Below the pieces are notes generated by a model. It made no database searches and had not been told where the DNA came from. It saw nothing but the letters and a program-made list of their open reading frames with translations. This document shows, piece after piece, positions 33,956-45,366 of a stretch of 64,000 nucleotides of DNA. The stretch comes from Guadua angustifolia (Eukaryota; Streptophyta; Magnoliopsida; Poales; Poaceae), in the NCBI GenBank assembly GCA_036346375.1, contig CM070503.1:3782001-3846000 (forward strand). Direction: 5' to 3'. A program made the translations under genes and the position numbers. Numbering within the stretch: the stretch's first letter is position 1; each line of letters opens with the position of its first letter.

Positions 33956-34904
33956 AAAAGGTCCTTTTCGTAAAAAACCGTAGAAAAGACCTATATATAG
34001 TTACGTATTTTTTAAGAGACCTACACATGAAAAAAATAAGCTCAACCGGCCGCACGAGGGGAGGCCGCGAATCCTACGAACTTTAATATAGGTTTGATGC
34101 AATAGAAGCACTCACCCCGCGGCTCCTCTGATCCTTCATTATTCTATCTATCAGTTCGAAGGCGAAAAAAAAGTGTGTTTCAAGATGCTTCCTGGTCGTG
34201 AATTGGCCATTTCTGCTCATTATTTTGTCCATTGTGGAACTTAAATCCTGATTTTGTCCAGCCGGCAATGTACTCTGCGCATTATGTGATTGACAGATTT
34301 AGAAGCCTGCAGCAACAGGTCAAGGTAAGCCCGCGTATGGATAATATATACATCAAAAAGACAAAAACATGCCAAGGAGCCGAATCTCCAGTGCAAAGAA
34401 AAGAGCTCAAACATGCATGTCTTTTGATACTACATAACGCATTCCTATGAATTCCTTTCCTCTGCTTAGGATCATAAATAACCGTCCCGACAAAATCTAA
34501 AAATACGTGGGCCTTGCGGAGATCGAATACGCAGGCCGGCTATAATAAAACGACGACAAAACCGTGCCTGAGGCCCCTGACGCCGAAGATCATAACGATC
34601 GGTCGGTCGGTCGGTCACGTCGCATTGGCAGTTTTGGTCGGCTTCTTTCTTCGGCAGTCGGCACCTCGAGATCAGGGGAATATACGGCCGAAATACCTTT
34701 GTCCCGTTGCCTCTTCTATCCTCTTCTCTTTCGTCTCTTTCGCCCGCACCGCACGCGCGGCGGCTCTTGCTGCCGCCCCTCGAAGCCCATCTGCAGATCC
34801 CAAGAGTCAGATTAGAATAAAGTAAACAATTCGCAGCGTCCCCTTCGTAGCAAGTCAATCCCCTCCTCGCCACAGCAAGAGGAACAGCGGCAGCTGAGGG
34901 AGCC

Positions 34905-37900
34905 ATGGGCAACGCGTCGTCGACGCTGACCCAGTACGACATCGAGGAGGTGCAGGAGCACTGCAACTACCTATGTATGCGAGGAACCACGGATTTTCTT
35001 CTTTTCCCCCTTCGTTTTTGGTTATCCTTTGACGGTTTGCTTAATGTTTGGTTTGATCTGGTGATTGTTACGGGTGGGTTGGTTCATGGACAGTTTCGCA
35101 GCAGGAGATTGTGTCGCTGTACGAGCGCTTCTGCCAGCTCGATCGCAGCGCCAAGGGGTTCATCTCCGAGGACGAGTTCCTCTCCATCCCCGAGTTCTCC
35201 CTCAACCCGCTCTCCCAGGTGGGTGCTCTGTCTCTCGTTCGGATAGGTTTCTTCTCCCTCTGTTTCCATTTTTTTACGAAATTAAGGTCTGTTGTCTTGT
35301 CCCTTTCTTTTGGCCACCTCATTATGAGTAGCCGCCAATTACGCGGACGCTGGATTGTACTAATACTATTACATAGTGGATTACTTCCATCGTTCATCTT
35401 TTCAAATCTGCAACTAGAGAGTACTAATTTACATAACACTATGTGTTCAGTATGTTTTAGTTTTAGTTTGGCTATGTAGGTTTTGGTTACTCACAATATA
35501 AATATGCGTGTATCGTGCAGTTTATTGCTTCTTTGCCGTGATCAAGACAATTTCACCACGAGGGTATAAAGCTATAACATTTTGCGTAACATACCATACA
35601 CCATGGTCTAAACTCACTTTTTCTTAAAAGAAAAAAGAAATTCAATTCTTTGTAGTGGAGTGTGCCACCACAATCAGACTTAGTGTAACGAAGTAGCCTC
35701 TATAAAGACTAGAGTCAGCTTTGTCTACTTTGGCCTAGTAATCACTTGTGGATTTCCTTCAAAAAGTCTATGATCATAGTCATTTTAGGACATAAAAATA
35801 CTAACATAACGTAACACACTTTGACTATGGTTTGAGGTGGAACATGAATATATACTTCTTTACGATCTCTATGATGGCAGCCTTCATATCTAGTTAAATT
35901 AGCTTGGGCTAGATAGAAATGCCATAGTACGAGAAAAAAAAAACAACATTTTGTTAAAATTCAAAGCCTGATGTCATGCCTTTTCCGGTTAACAACTATC
36001 ATATATATGCTACTAAATTAGCTTACTAGATAGAAATACCGTAGTAGGTTTAAATGTAGGAAAAATCAATATTTTTTTTAAAGTTCAAAGACTGATGTCA
36101 TGCCTTTTCCAATCAATAGCTATCAAATACTACTAAAAGATAAAATCTAGAGAAAATTTACGGTTTGTTTTTTTCTTCCCTCACTAATATAGGTATATCA
36201 GATTCATACCAGTTTTGCTAAACAAGCTGGCTTTGGGTTTCTCTTTCTTTTTCTCAGAGGTTGCTACGTATGATTGATGGCTTGAACTTTAAGGATTTTG
36301 TTTCCTTCCTCTCTACGTTCAGCTCAAAGGCCAGCCTTCAGCAAAAGTTTGAGTGTAATGCCTATTTGTCATGCTTTGTTTTCATTATTTCCTTGATGTT
36401 TGATTTGCAAAACGAGTATATGTTGAATGGGGATTCAGTTTTCATGATAACTCGTTTGCTGGTATTGATATGACTCTATATTTTATGAAGCAGTGATATT
36501 TAAGGTGTATGACATTGATGGCAAGGGGAAAGTAACTTTCAAGGACCTGGTAGAGCTTTTACGGGACCTAACAGGACCATTCATGTCAAATGAACAAAGA
36601 GAGGTTCTCATATAAACTTGTAATTTATTGTTATAGTATTTTGCATACATGTGCATTTATGTTAAAAAATTAAAAAACATGACCGTTTCCTTTTCAACTA
36701 GTTGTTATCCTGTCATTAGTAACATATCAAAATAAAGTAACCTTTTCTTTAGAGCTACGTCATACAAAATGAAGTAGTGTGCTTTGCTATCCATATGTGT
36801 ATATTACATAAAGATAATATATAGCTACACATAGTTCAAATAACTTGATGGTTTTGGATAATTGTACGACCAAGAGTGTTGTTTATACATTCTTAGGTCA
36901 TAACTTATAACAAGCGGTGTCTCTACTATTTGTAATGAAAAAATTTCAGTACCATTTTTACTGTTTTATACATTGCACTCCACAATTAACAAGTTGGGAA
37001 TCAAGGTGGCTCTAGTATTATTTTCTATAGACACACTACATCAACTAGAGGGTTGGTTATACTTAAATAACAAGCCTTCTTTCTAGTTAATATGTGTGCT
37101 TGGGAGTCCTTGCAATTTGAATAAACCATAATGTTAAGAGACGCTAAAGCCTATGGAGTAGTTTCTGCAATTAGATAACTAGTACTAAAAATCGTCTTTA
37201 CATCGGGTGGTTTGGTGTTTTGATGATCCCTACTTTATTGACCACAACTTCCGTATTTATTATCACCTTCATCGCACCCTCTCCAGTAGATATCGATATT
37301 GATGGTATTCATTTGCTTAGCTTTCGGGCGAGCAAACTGCTCACGTTAAAGCCAAGACCAAGCAAGCTTCTCATGTTAAATCCAAAACCACTGTGATTCT
37401 GGGTGACTGAGCCGTTCTTGTTGAATCACAACTAGTTAAACACTAAATACTAGAAGTACATGGCTTATCATAGGAGACCAACACGTACATAAGAGGATAA
37501 CTCGATACTTTATTTCACTACTACACAACATACACTTACTCTTTATATGTGACTACCCTAACTCTTAACTCTTCTATCTAAGTTCTTCTCATGGCCTCCT
37601 ACTACCACTCCATATCTCTTTATATGTGGGTCTTCACATGGCCTCCTACTACCCCTTCATAATGACGGTGCTTATGATACATAGAGGGCATGGTGCCTCT
37701 ATTTATATAGCCAAGCCTAACCATTGTCATGATCCTAACCATTCTACTACTCAAATATCTCAACTCTAGAAATATCCCTACAAATATATTACTCTAGATT
37801 GTTCTTTATTTTACCTTGAAAGATTAGCTCAGGACCTTTATGCCAAATACATTTTTCCATTTAATTTCTCTTTTCTTAGTCTTCCGACAGCTATACCTTG

Positions 37901-38762
37901 CATTACTGTTAATAGACTACATTTTTAGAACTGGAATTTGCGGGGCTTCTACCATCCTATACAGTGTTAGGTAATGCCCCACCTGGGGTTGGCCTAAACC
38001 AAGTCATTTGTTGGGCCCTCAAAGATTAACCTAGATACCCTTGTTAGCACGAGAAGAAAGCTCACTAAATAGTATAGTACTTTTTTATCCAACTTCTTCT
38101 CAAAAGCACTATATCTTAAAGGCTTGTCTGTTTTGAAATGTAATGCGATATGGTTGTAAACTTCTAATAATTTCTATTGACATTTGTTAGAATTTTCTTC
38201 AAAGGTATTAATGGTGTCAGATATCACTTGTTGGTTTCCGAAGGTAATGATCGAAGTGCTGATTATTTCGCACCACAAATGTGCGACACAAGCATGTTCG
38301 CTCAGTTTTTTTTTTCTGATGTAAATAACTCCCATCAAGTTTATATACAGAAATGGAATCTCGAAGTAACACAAATTTAATTGATGACTTTCAGCAAGTA
38401 TTAACAAAGGTATTGGAAGAAGCTGGGTACACAAGGGATTGCACACTATCAATAGAGGACTTTATCAAGGTAAAGGAATCTTCATTACTGTTCATATCTA
38501 GCTTATACTCTTATTCTTCAAAATAATAGCTTATACTATTGTCGGATATGACTGCTGCATATATTGTACTCGTTTAGGAATCCAGTGACAGCCCTAATGT
38601 CCTATATTTGGCTAGGATCCACTAGAATTAGCATTTCTGTATTGTATAGTACCCTTGTTTTATACTCCTGGACCTGATTAAGAACAAAACTATTTTGTGC
38701 TGTGCTTTCAGACTATCGACCATCCTGGCCTAAAGATGGAGGTGGAAGTACCAATCGATTAA
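34905..38762 (+). CDS. Calcineurin B-like EF-hand calcium-binding protein
   Basis: Six exons give 175 residues: 34905-34974, 35094-35218, 36258-36354, 36494-36603, 38395-38469 and 38712-38762, all GT-AG. The N-terminus MGNASST fits the glycine-2 myristoylation consensus, suggesting membrane attachment. EF1 (residues 40-51, D-R-S-A-K-G-F-I-S-E-D-E) is a good calcium loop. EF3 (104-115, DIDGKGKVTFKD) is close to consensus but ends in D, not E. EF2 (near MIDGLNFKDF) and EF4 (near TRDCTLSIEDF) are degenerate. The order, the start and the YDIDGKG/LSIEDFIK blocks match the plant calcineurin-B-related family, not the longer CBL proteins. Plants lack a calcineurin A subunit, so the partner is unknown. 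The start is the first ATG and provides the myristoylation motif. Introns 2 and 4 are long (1.0 and 1.8 kb). Confidence 0.9.
36604..38394 (+). other. Long intron 4 of the EF-hand gene
   Basis: 1.8 kb with no exon in frame. It contains a duplicated CATGGCCTCCTACTACC (about 37590 and 37636) in a stretch (37300-37850) whose composition resembles an LTR. I could not define TG...CA ends with a duplication, so no element is called. Confidence 0.5.
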
Positions 38763-38888
38763 TGAAGAGTGCAAAGCAAATTCAGCAAATGAGAATGCAA
38801 GCTTCGGCTTTTGTCTGCTGAACATAATGATCCATTCACTCTTGTTTTCTTCTGTATTAATCCACATTCCTAAAATTTAGATCACTGT

Positions 38889-38960
38889 TTTTTGAAAGGA
38901 AATGGCAGGAGCTCTGCCTTGCATTAAAGAATGATAGTCAGGAATACAGCAAGAACATAA
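38889..38960 (-). mobile_element. LINE 3'-tail fragment
   Basis: TTTTTTGAAAGGAAATGGCA then GGAGCTCTGCCTTGCATTAA on the plus strand is the complement of the LINE 3' end seen at 31350-31392 (GGCAGAGCTCCTGCC then A run). Only about 70 bp can be assigned. It lies about 130 bp after the stop codon of the EF-hand gene, within or just past its 3' untranslated region. A 24-bp direct repeat (ATACGCACCTGAAACCTTGC at 38963 and 39040) lies beside it. Confidence 0.6.
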
Positions 38961-39436
38961 AAATACGCACCTGAAACCTTGCCTTGCTTTGCTCATCTTG
39001 CTGTGATTGTAGACAGCAAACCTTGTCACCATTTGTAGAATACGCACCTGAAACCTTGCCTTGAAATAAGATTTGTGTTAGTGTCATGTTGATACTTGGA
39101 AATGCTAGTAGTTGGTAGTTAGTTGCGGCTGCCCAATCTGCTGCCATGCGGCGCGTGCCGGACATCGCATCGGTGGCGAGTGAATGTGGCAATGCGCGGC
39201 TTCTGTTTACTTGTCGGCGCCGTCTCCGCTACAGTCGGCAGCTACCAGAGGTCGGACGGTGTTAGATTGTCGAGGACGAAGAGGAGTGTTGTGAGGGATT
39301 CTATGCAAAAAGGGCCTCGAGTTCGACGAACCGTTCGATCAAATCTGACGCCCAGATTGATGCTCAAAAGGTAAAGGATACATTTTTGCGGATGCGACCC
39401 TCGAACTATTTTATATGTTCGTTTGTATCCCTCTTA
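38961..39436. other. Spacer downstream of the EF-hand gene
   Basis: It holds the 24-bp direct repeat noted at 38963 and 39040 and an 83-codon frame without a recognised domain (39123-39374). No gene is supported. Confidence 0.4.
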
Positions 39437-40321
39437 GAGCATCTCCAACAATTCCTAATATTTAGACTCCCAATATCTTTAAATTGGGACCTTCTTAAAA
39501 ATTTTTGAGCCTACAAAATATCTTGTTCTCCAACCGTTCCCATATTTTCTCCTAAAAAAGAACAAAGTTCAGAGTAAGCCTTAGCTTCAGAAGTGATATT
39601 GGCAAAGGAAACAGAAGGGGAAACGACTTCACTGTGAGAAACAGAGGGCCAGGATCTAATTTCCTGGAGGCTCTAAACAACATCCAACGACGCTCAACAG
39701 AATCAGTAGTTACTAAAGGGTTAAAATTTCTGTTGTCGTTTACTGTTTACGTAAAGTAAAAACTGAAATTACCAAGTGTAATTCTGAACTGGCATATAAG
39801 ACTAACTCTGGAGAAAAAGGAAGCAAGAAGCATTCCAACAACTTATTCTTCAAGTAGAGTTTTGCCTAGAATATCGTAGGGTAGTAATCTCCATCCAGTT
39901 CATTTCTTGCTATCGATTCTTCTCTTTCCTACTCTATTCGGATTCGCCATTAGCCGATCTTGACAGCTACGCTCGCCACCAGCCTCACACGTGCTTGACT
40001 GCCGGGCCGAGCGGGAGACCTGCCGCCTCGAGTGCGCCGCGGAGCGCCGGCCAGAGGTCGGGGACGGGGAGGCTAGGAGAGAGGTGGGCGCACACCTCCT
40101 CGAGCGCCGCCGAGACGAGTGCGTCCATGCCCGCTAATCGAGGGGCGCGAAACATGATTGGGAGCGCAGACCCGGCGCATAAAAATGAGGCCGCTGGGGT
40201 GTTGTTTTGGGCGTGTGAAAATTTTGGGAGCTAGAATGAGGAACTGTTGGAGTATGCTTTTTTTCAATCAAGCTCAAAATCAGATTTTAGGAGTGGATTT
40301 AAGGCACTGTTGGAGATGCTC
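39437..40321. mobile_element. PIF/Harbinger (Tourist-type) element, 885 bp
   Basis: GAGCATCTCCAACA at the left and TGTTGGAGATGCTC at the right are exact 14-bp inverted repeats flanked by TTA on both sides (39434-39436 and 40322-40324). This is the classic PIF/Harbinger signature in grasses. The middle (about 39980-40230) is strongly GC-rich compared with the AT-rich arms. It encodes no recognisable transposase, so it may be captured genomic sequence. Confidence 0.92.
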
Positions 40322-40394
40322 TTATCGGTCCATCTAAACGGGCCTCAAGTGGATGGCGTAGAAAATTCGCCGTCGAACTTTTCGGCTTATCATG

Positions 40395-40695
40395 GGCATT
40401 GAATCTTTCACGAAAGGACTCTAAATAAATACCGAAGAAAGAGCGTAATTACATTTGGATCATACCAACTATTTTTTACGAAAAGGACCTTTCGTTTTAG
40501 CGCAATCGTGGATCCTTCGTGAGATGACCCCAAATAAATGCAAAAAAAAAGGAGCGAGATTACGTTTGTATTCTTTCAACCATGTCACGCATTTTCTTAA
40601 CGGTTTGTAAAAAAAACACTACTAAAAAAACAAAATTATTTCTATAGAAAAAAATATACACAACGTATCACGTCGTGAAAATATTCCTAGTTAAT
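40395..40695 (-). repeat. Inverted repeat copy B flanking the EF-hand gene
   Basis: Reverse complement of the 33655-33955 copy, with about three quarters identity by eye. Together the pair brackets the EF-hand gene at a distance of about 6.5 kb. Non-coding. Confidence 0.7.
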
Positions 40696-41182
40696 ATTAC
40701 TCAATGAGACGAGGCTGGAGTGAGAATCAAATGCCCACTTTACATGTGTGCATCTCTAGTTGGTTACAATAGGCGGCCCAGGCTAAAGCCGAAGGGTGGA
40801 AGAGGTATTTTTCATCTTGTACCCACGACCTACGTTATATTATCATGTATAGCCCTGAAGATCGCGAAGAATATGTGCAATCTTGGGCCGTTCGATCAAA
40901 TATGCACGCCTCAGATTAAACAAGAAAGAAGTGGGGTATTTCCATAATGGTGAGATGTGGACCAGAATTGGAGACCCTTTATCTTTTTCGTATCTTTTAT
41001 TTTCCTTCTTTTGCTCACACATTTTCTTAACACTTTTTTCCTAAAAGAATGACAAATTGCGAATCTTTCAGCCTTGCAGCTTACTTCATTTGCAGGCGAG
41101 CATGCTTTGCCGCCCGCCCACACTTCCTCTAATCTATGATAATAGAACCATTCACAGTTTCACACCAAAACCAATCGACAAT
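40696..41182. other. Spacer and likely heparanase 3' region
   Basis: No gene supported. The part next to 41182 should hold the 3' untranslated region of the minus-strand heparanase gene. No clear polyadenylation signal was identified. Confidence 0.4.
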
Positions 41183-44100
41183 CTACCTACAGGCAGGAGC
41201 ATAAAAGCTGGGGATATGAGCAAACACGATGGAGTAAGGGCCCACGGTGATGGGCTGTATTCCCTCCACCTGCACAGGTTCCAGCTTAGGGATGCCTCCA
41301 TTGGCATCAGTGGCCAACACATTGCCATTTAGCAGCATATGTTGGCTCTGCAGGTTCCCATCTTTGGGAGTGAGATGGTATTCTTCTCTTGTGAGCTCAG
41401 CTGCTTCACCAAGCCCAGGAATGTGGAGAAACCTTCTGCCCTCCTTTACAGTGTAAGGATGTGCCCATTCGCTCGTCACATAAACATGGTTTGTGTTGTT
41501 GCCGCTGAGGTTGATCAGGAGTAGAGTAATCCCCTCCTGAAAATTCGAAGGATCAAAACTAAGCATGGATCAGTTACTTTATATGAGTTATTGCCAAAAA
41601 GAAAGGGAAATTTGAAGTGCCCCTTACCGAATCTCTTGCACAATGTGCATAAGCACGGATCATGTTTGTGCCGTTGAATGTTGTCGACAGAACCTTGGTT
41701 CCCATGAGACGATGCCATAGTAAGGCACTGCAGAGAATGGCAGAAAAAGTTGAATGAAGTTGGTTACCTTTTTACCTTGTTTCATTCTACAAGATTACAT
41801 GCATTGGAACCAATCCTCAGCTTGGATATTAGGTACTTGTCACATATGCATGGTTTGTGGTGTCAGTGCATCTCCATGGATTAAAGACTACTGTTTCTGG
41901 TCCAGTATAAGATAATTGTGCCTAAGAAGTAATTTCTCCTGTGGTTAAAAACTTTAAGAAATTCAATCATATGTACCTATAGTAATCAGGATTTGGTTCA
42001 AATGTTGTTGTGTTGAGCAGGCCGTAGTTCCCGCCAATCAAGGTCTGCCTACAATAACTCTTTGTGTCATACTTTGATGACATCCCGAGCTGGTCCAGGT
42101 ACCTGAAACATCACCAGGTAGCAATTATAAACACTTCTTCATCCGGTAACTTCCACGGCTGAGCATCAGAATGTTCTACTTCAAGGTGTTTTTTTGGATT
42201 ACCAGAAGCTGAACACAAATGCATCAGTGACAAGGTGGTGGCCACTGTTGTAAGCCCCACCAGCCTCGCCAACCCATGCGACGGTGGACGTCCCTGCAGA
42301 CTTCAGTATTCCCTGAAGATTGCTGAACGTGCTCGCCTCACCATCGAGGTAAGATGGATCAAGAATTTTCTCAATCAGATGCGTGTCAACACCTGATGCA
42401 TCCAAATTTGTATCCATTTATGCAGATTCCAAGTTTCCAACACATGTACTGAATTGACAGTCAGCCATAGGAAGCATACCTGGGCCTAAATTGTAGATGT
42501 GGTGAGTGATCACATCCATTTGATTTGGCTTTGTTTTGCTGACGAGCTCGGTGAACCAGGCTGCGTCGAAGAAGCCTCCTGGTGCGAGCACCAGTGGCTT
42601 TGACGGGTAGGCTTTGTAGGTGTTGCCAATGATTTGTTTCAGAGTGATCACGTCTGCTGCATATTGGTCGGCATCTATTCGAGCTCCAACTCCACTGCCA
42701 CTAAGTTCATTTCCTACAAGGACAGTACATTAAGTTCCCAAAACACTAGTACAAAAAGTACTGCTTAGATTAGATTGCTTTCTAAATAAAAGAGTAAATT
42801 TCACAAAACTACATGTGTTTTTTTTACAAACTATCAGAAAACTACATATTTTAGCTTCTATTTCACAAAACTACAGATTTTAGAAAAACTTGTTTCATAA
42901 AACTACAAGTTTCTTGAACAAATTATCAGAATATCAGAAAACTACAGATTGTAACTCTATTTCATAAAACTACAGATTTTAAGAGAACTTGTACCGCAGA
43001 ACTATAGGTTTTAGAATTAATCGTTTCTTATAATGGAGATGACAATTTCGGCTTATATGACATCCTCACGGGTGAGTGAAATAGGAAATGAGGGTGTGCG
43101 AGACTGCCATGTGAGCTTATACTGTCAGACCCGTTACAAGAAACGACCAATTCTAAAACCTGTAGTTTTGTGAAAAAGTTTTTCTAAAACCTATAGTTTT
43201 GTGATACAAGTTCTCCTAAAACCTATAGTTTTGTGAAATGCAAACTAAAATCTGTAGTTTTCTGATAGTATGTACAAAAAACCTGTAGTTTTGTGAAAAA
43301 TAATTCTTCTAAAATCTGTAGTTTTGTAAAATAGAAGCTAAACTATATAGTTTTGTGATAGTTTGTAACAAAAAAATATGCAATTTTGTGAAATTTACTC
43401 TAAATAAAACTTTGTAAAGTGAAGAACAGGGCATGCAAGTTTCCTTTTTGTACATTAATGCGTGCAAAGCCAAGAAAAGCATCATTTGTTATCTTTCCTT
43501 TGCTCTTTACAAGTGATAGCTCAACATTAACTAATCGACGCCGACATACTTGTCAGGATTTCTTTTCTGCAACCTTACCAGAATTCCTTTTCGTCACACT
43601 TATCAGAATTTCTTTTCTACCATAAAGTAACTTAAGAACAATATCATAGCAAAAGAAAGAAGTGCTTTTGTGGCAATATCATAGCAATAGGATTACACTG
43701 AACATACCAAGCTCCCATCCATGGATATCATATCCCTTGTTGACAGTGTATCGAATGAACGAAGCTGCGTTGGTGTAATTCCATGGCCCTCCTAAAGAAC
43801 CATCAGGCATTGGAACCCGGCCATTCAGAGCATTCAACCCAAAGATAATTTTTGCACTGCAATCATCGGAATAACAATGAGCCAACAAAGTCCAAACAGA
43901 ACGTAGCTTCTGATACTGACTTGAGCTAAGTAGTACACCGAAAATACCCAGATTTTTGGAAGAAGGCGTTGAGCTCGTCCCATCTATGCAACGGCAGGCA
44001 ACCTTGCGTGAAACCGAACATGGCCGACGAGTTCTTCATGAACGGAGTGCACGACTGCCGAGCGCCGCCGGTGCCGTATATCAAGAAATCTTGCAAGGAG

Positions 44101-45366
44101 CCGCCGAGCCGGAGCTTGAGAGGGGAGAATGCTGCAAAATTTATCGGATTTGGGCAGAGACGAGCATGAGCTACATCGCGAAATATTGATACCATGGATT
44201 GCATCTATAAAATGAAGATATCATGGACTGCAAAATGCTAAATGAATTAGCTGCGGTCGCTTGGCCTCTGTAAAAGCGGATGAGCAACTACTCGAATGAG
44301 CGGCCGTCAGATCAAAAATCAACGGCTGGAAATGGAATGTGCCTCATGCAAGACGAGAAATTGCTGCAGGTCTCTACTTCTGCTTGCTTGGCGCTTGATT
44401 TGGACTTCGATTTTTTGATTGGACAACAAGACAACAGCATTAATGAAAGTGAAAGTGATGATCATCTAATGGCTTACCTTTGACGGCATTCAGAAGGATT
44501 TTGTTGGAAAGATTCTGCAGGGAGGAAAATATTTAAGACCTGTGTCAATCACCCATGTCCTGGATTATTGTACACTTCAGCAAGCAGAGGAAGTAACCAA
44601 CGAATTGAAAACTAGTAACCACAGTTTGAAGAGGCACGCACCAAAGCAAAATACTACTACTATCTGACCTCTGTTCTTCTTTGGATAAGAATTAACCATG
44701 CTTTAAGAATGAGCATTAGTATACTATTGTAGGAGTAAGCATTGCCCTACGGTAGAGTATTTGGTAGGCTTGGTATCTGTGCATGATTGGTAGGAAAAGC
44801 TGCCGATACAAAATTACAAATGCAAATGGCCAGACAAAATTATAGGTCCACGAAACTCCCTAGGCTGTCAAATTCCAATCCAACACAGCTCCCAAAAGAT
44901 CCATACCGTTGCCGACCACAAAAAAAGAAAACATATATCCTTGAAAAGCTCGTCCATGTTCTACAGATTCTTCGGAATTATGCCAGGTTTAAAAGCACAA
45001 TTTTGAAGAACAAGAATGAAATTTGCCAAGATTTCAAACCTCATGAGAGAAACAAATTAAAAAGAAAAGGGCATAGAGCACCTGAACTGAGAGAGTGAGA
45101 AGACTGACCAGGTTGAGGAGGGAGGCGAGGCCCCAGCTGCAGGTGCCGTAATCACACTTGTCTGGCGGCCACCAGTCCAATGTCGCGCACACGAAGTCCT
45201 CGTCCGTCACCCCAATGGCCGACCGCCCGTCCACCACCACCGCCGCTTCGCTGCCGCCGAAGCCGGCAGCCGTGCCGGCGTTCGTGCTCACGCTGGCGGA
45301 GCCGCCGAGCCAGAAGATGGCCCAGAAGCAGAACCCGACCGCCTTCAGCAGCAGCCCGGCTGCCAT
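41183..45366 (-). CDS. Heparanase-like protein (GH79 endo-beta-glucuronidase)
   Basis: Nine exons give 543 residues: 45366-45109, 44514-44478, 44131-43948, 43856-43708, 42713-42480, 42392-42203, 42102-41977, 41727-41628 and 41536-41183. The family cleaves glucuronide bonds, in plants probably on arabinogalactan or flavonoid glucuronides, and is secreted. The N-terminus is a hydrophobic signal peptide (LLLKAVGFCFWAIFWLGG). Family blocks follow: DFVCATLDWWPPDKCDYGTC, LKLRLGGSLQD, MFGFTQGCLP, and GWELGNEL with the acid/base glutamate at about 212. Next are VITHHIYNLGPG and AWVGEAGGAYNSG with the nucleophile glutamate at about 330. The C-terminal beta domain ends PSFYAPACR. The length is usual for plant members. 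The start at 45366 fits a signal peptide; an in-frame upstream ATG (45441) is less likely. Intron 4 carries a MITE. Confidence 0.93.
42792..43400. mobile_element. Mutator-like MITE, 609 bp, in heparanase intron 4
   Basis: An exact 9-bp duplication TAAATAAAA (42783-42791 and 43401-43409) flanks inverted termini GAGTAAATTTCAC and GTGAAATTTACTC. The arms are long and consist of drifting TTTTGTGAAA, AAAACTACA and CTGTAGTTTT motifs, so the whole element can fold into one hairpin. There is no coding capacity. Orientation relative to the gene has no coding effect because it lies wholly within the intron between 42713 and 43708. Confidence 0.9.

Noticed and set aside
37300..37850. Possible LTR in intron 4 of the EF-hand gene
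   Set aside because: Composition is LTR-like, but no TG...CA ends with a 5-bp duplication could be found.
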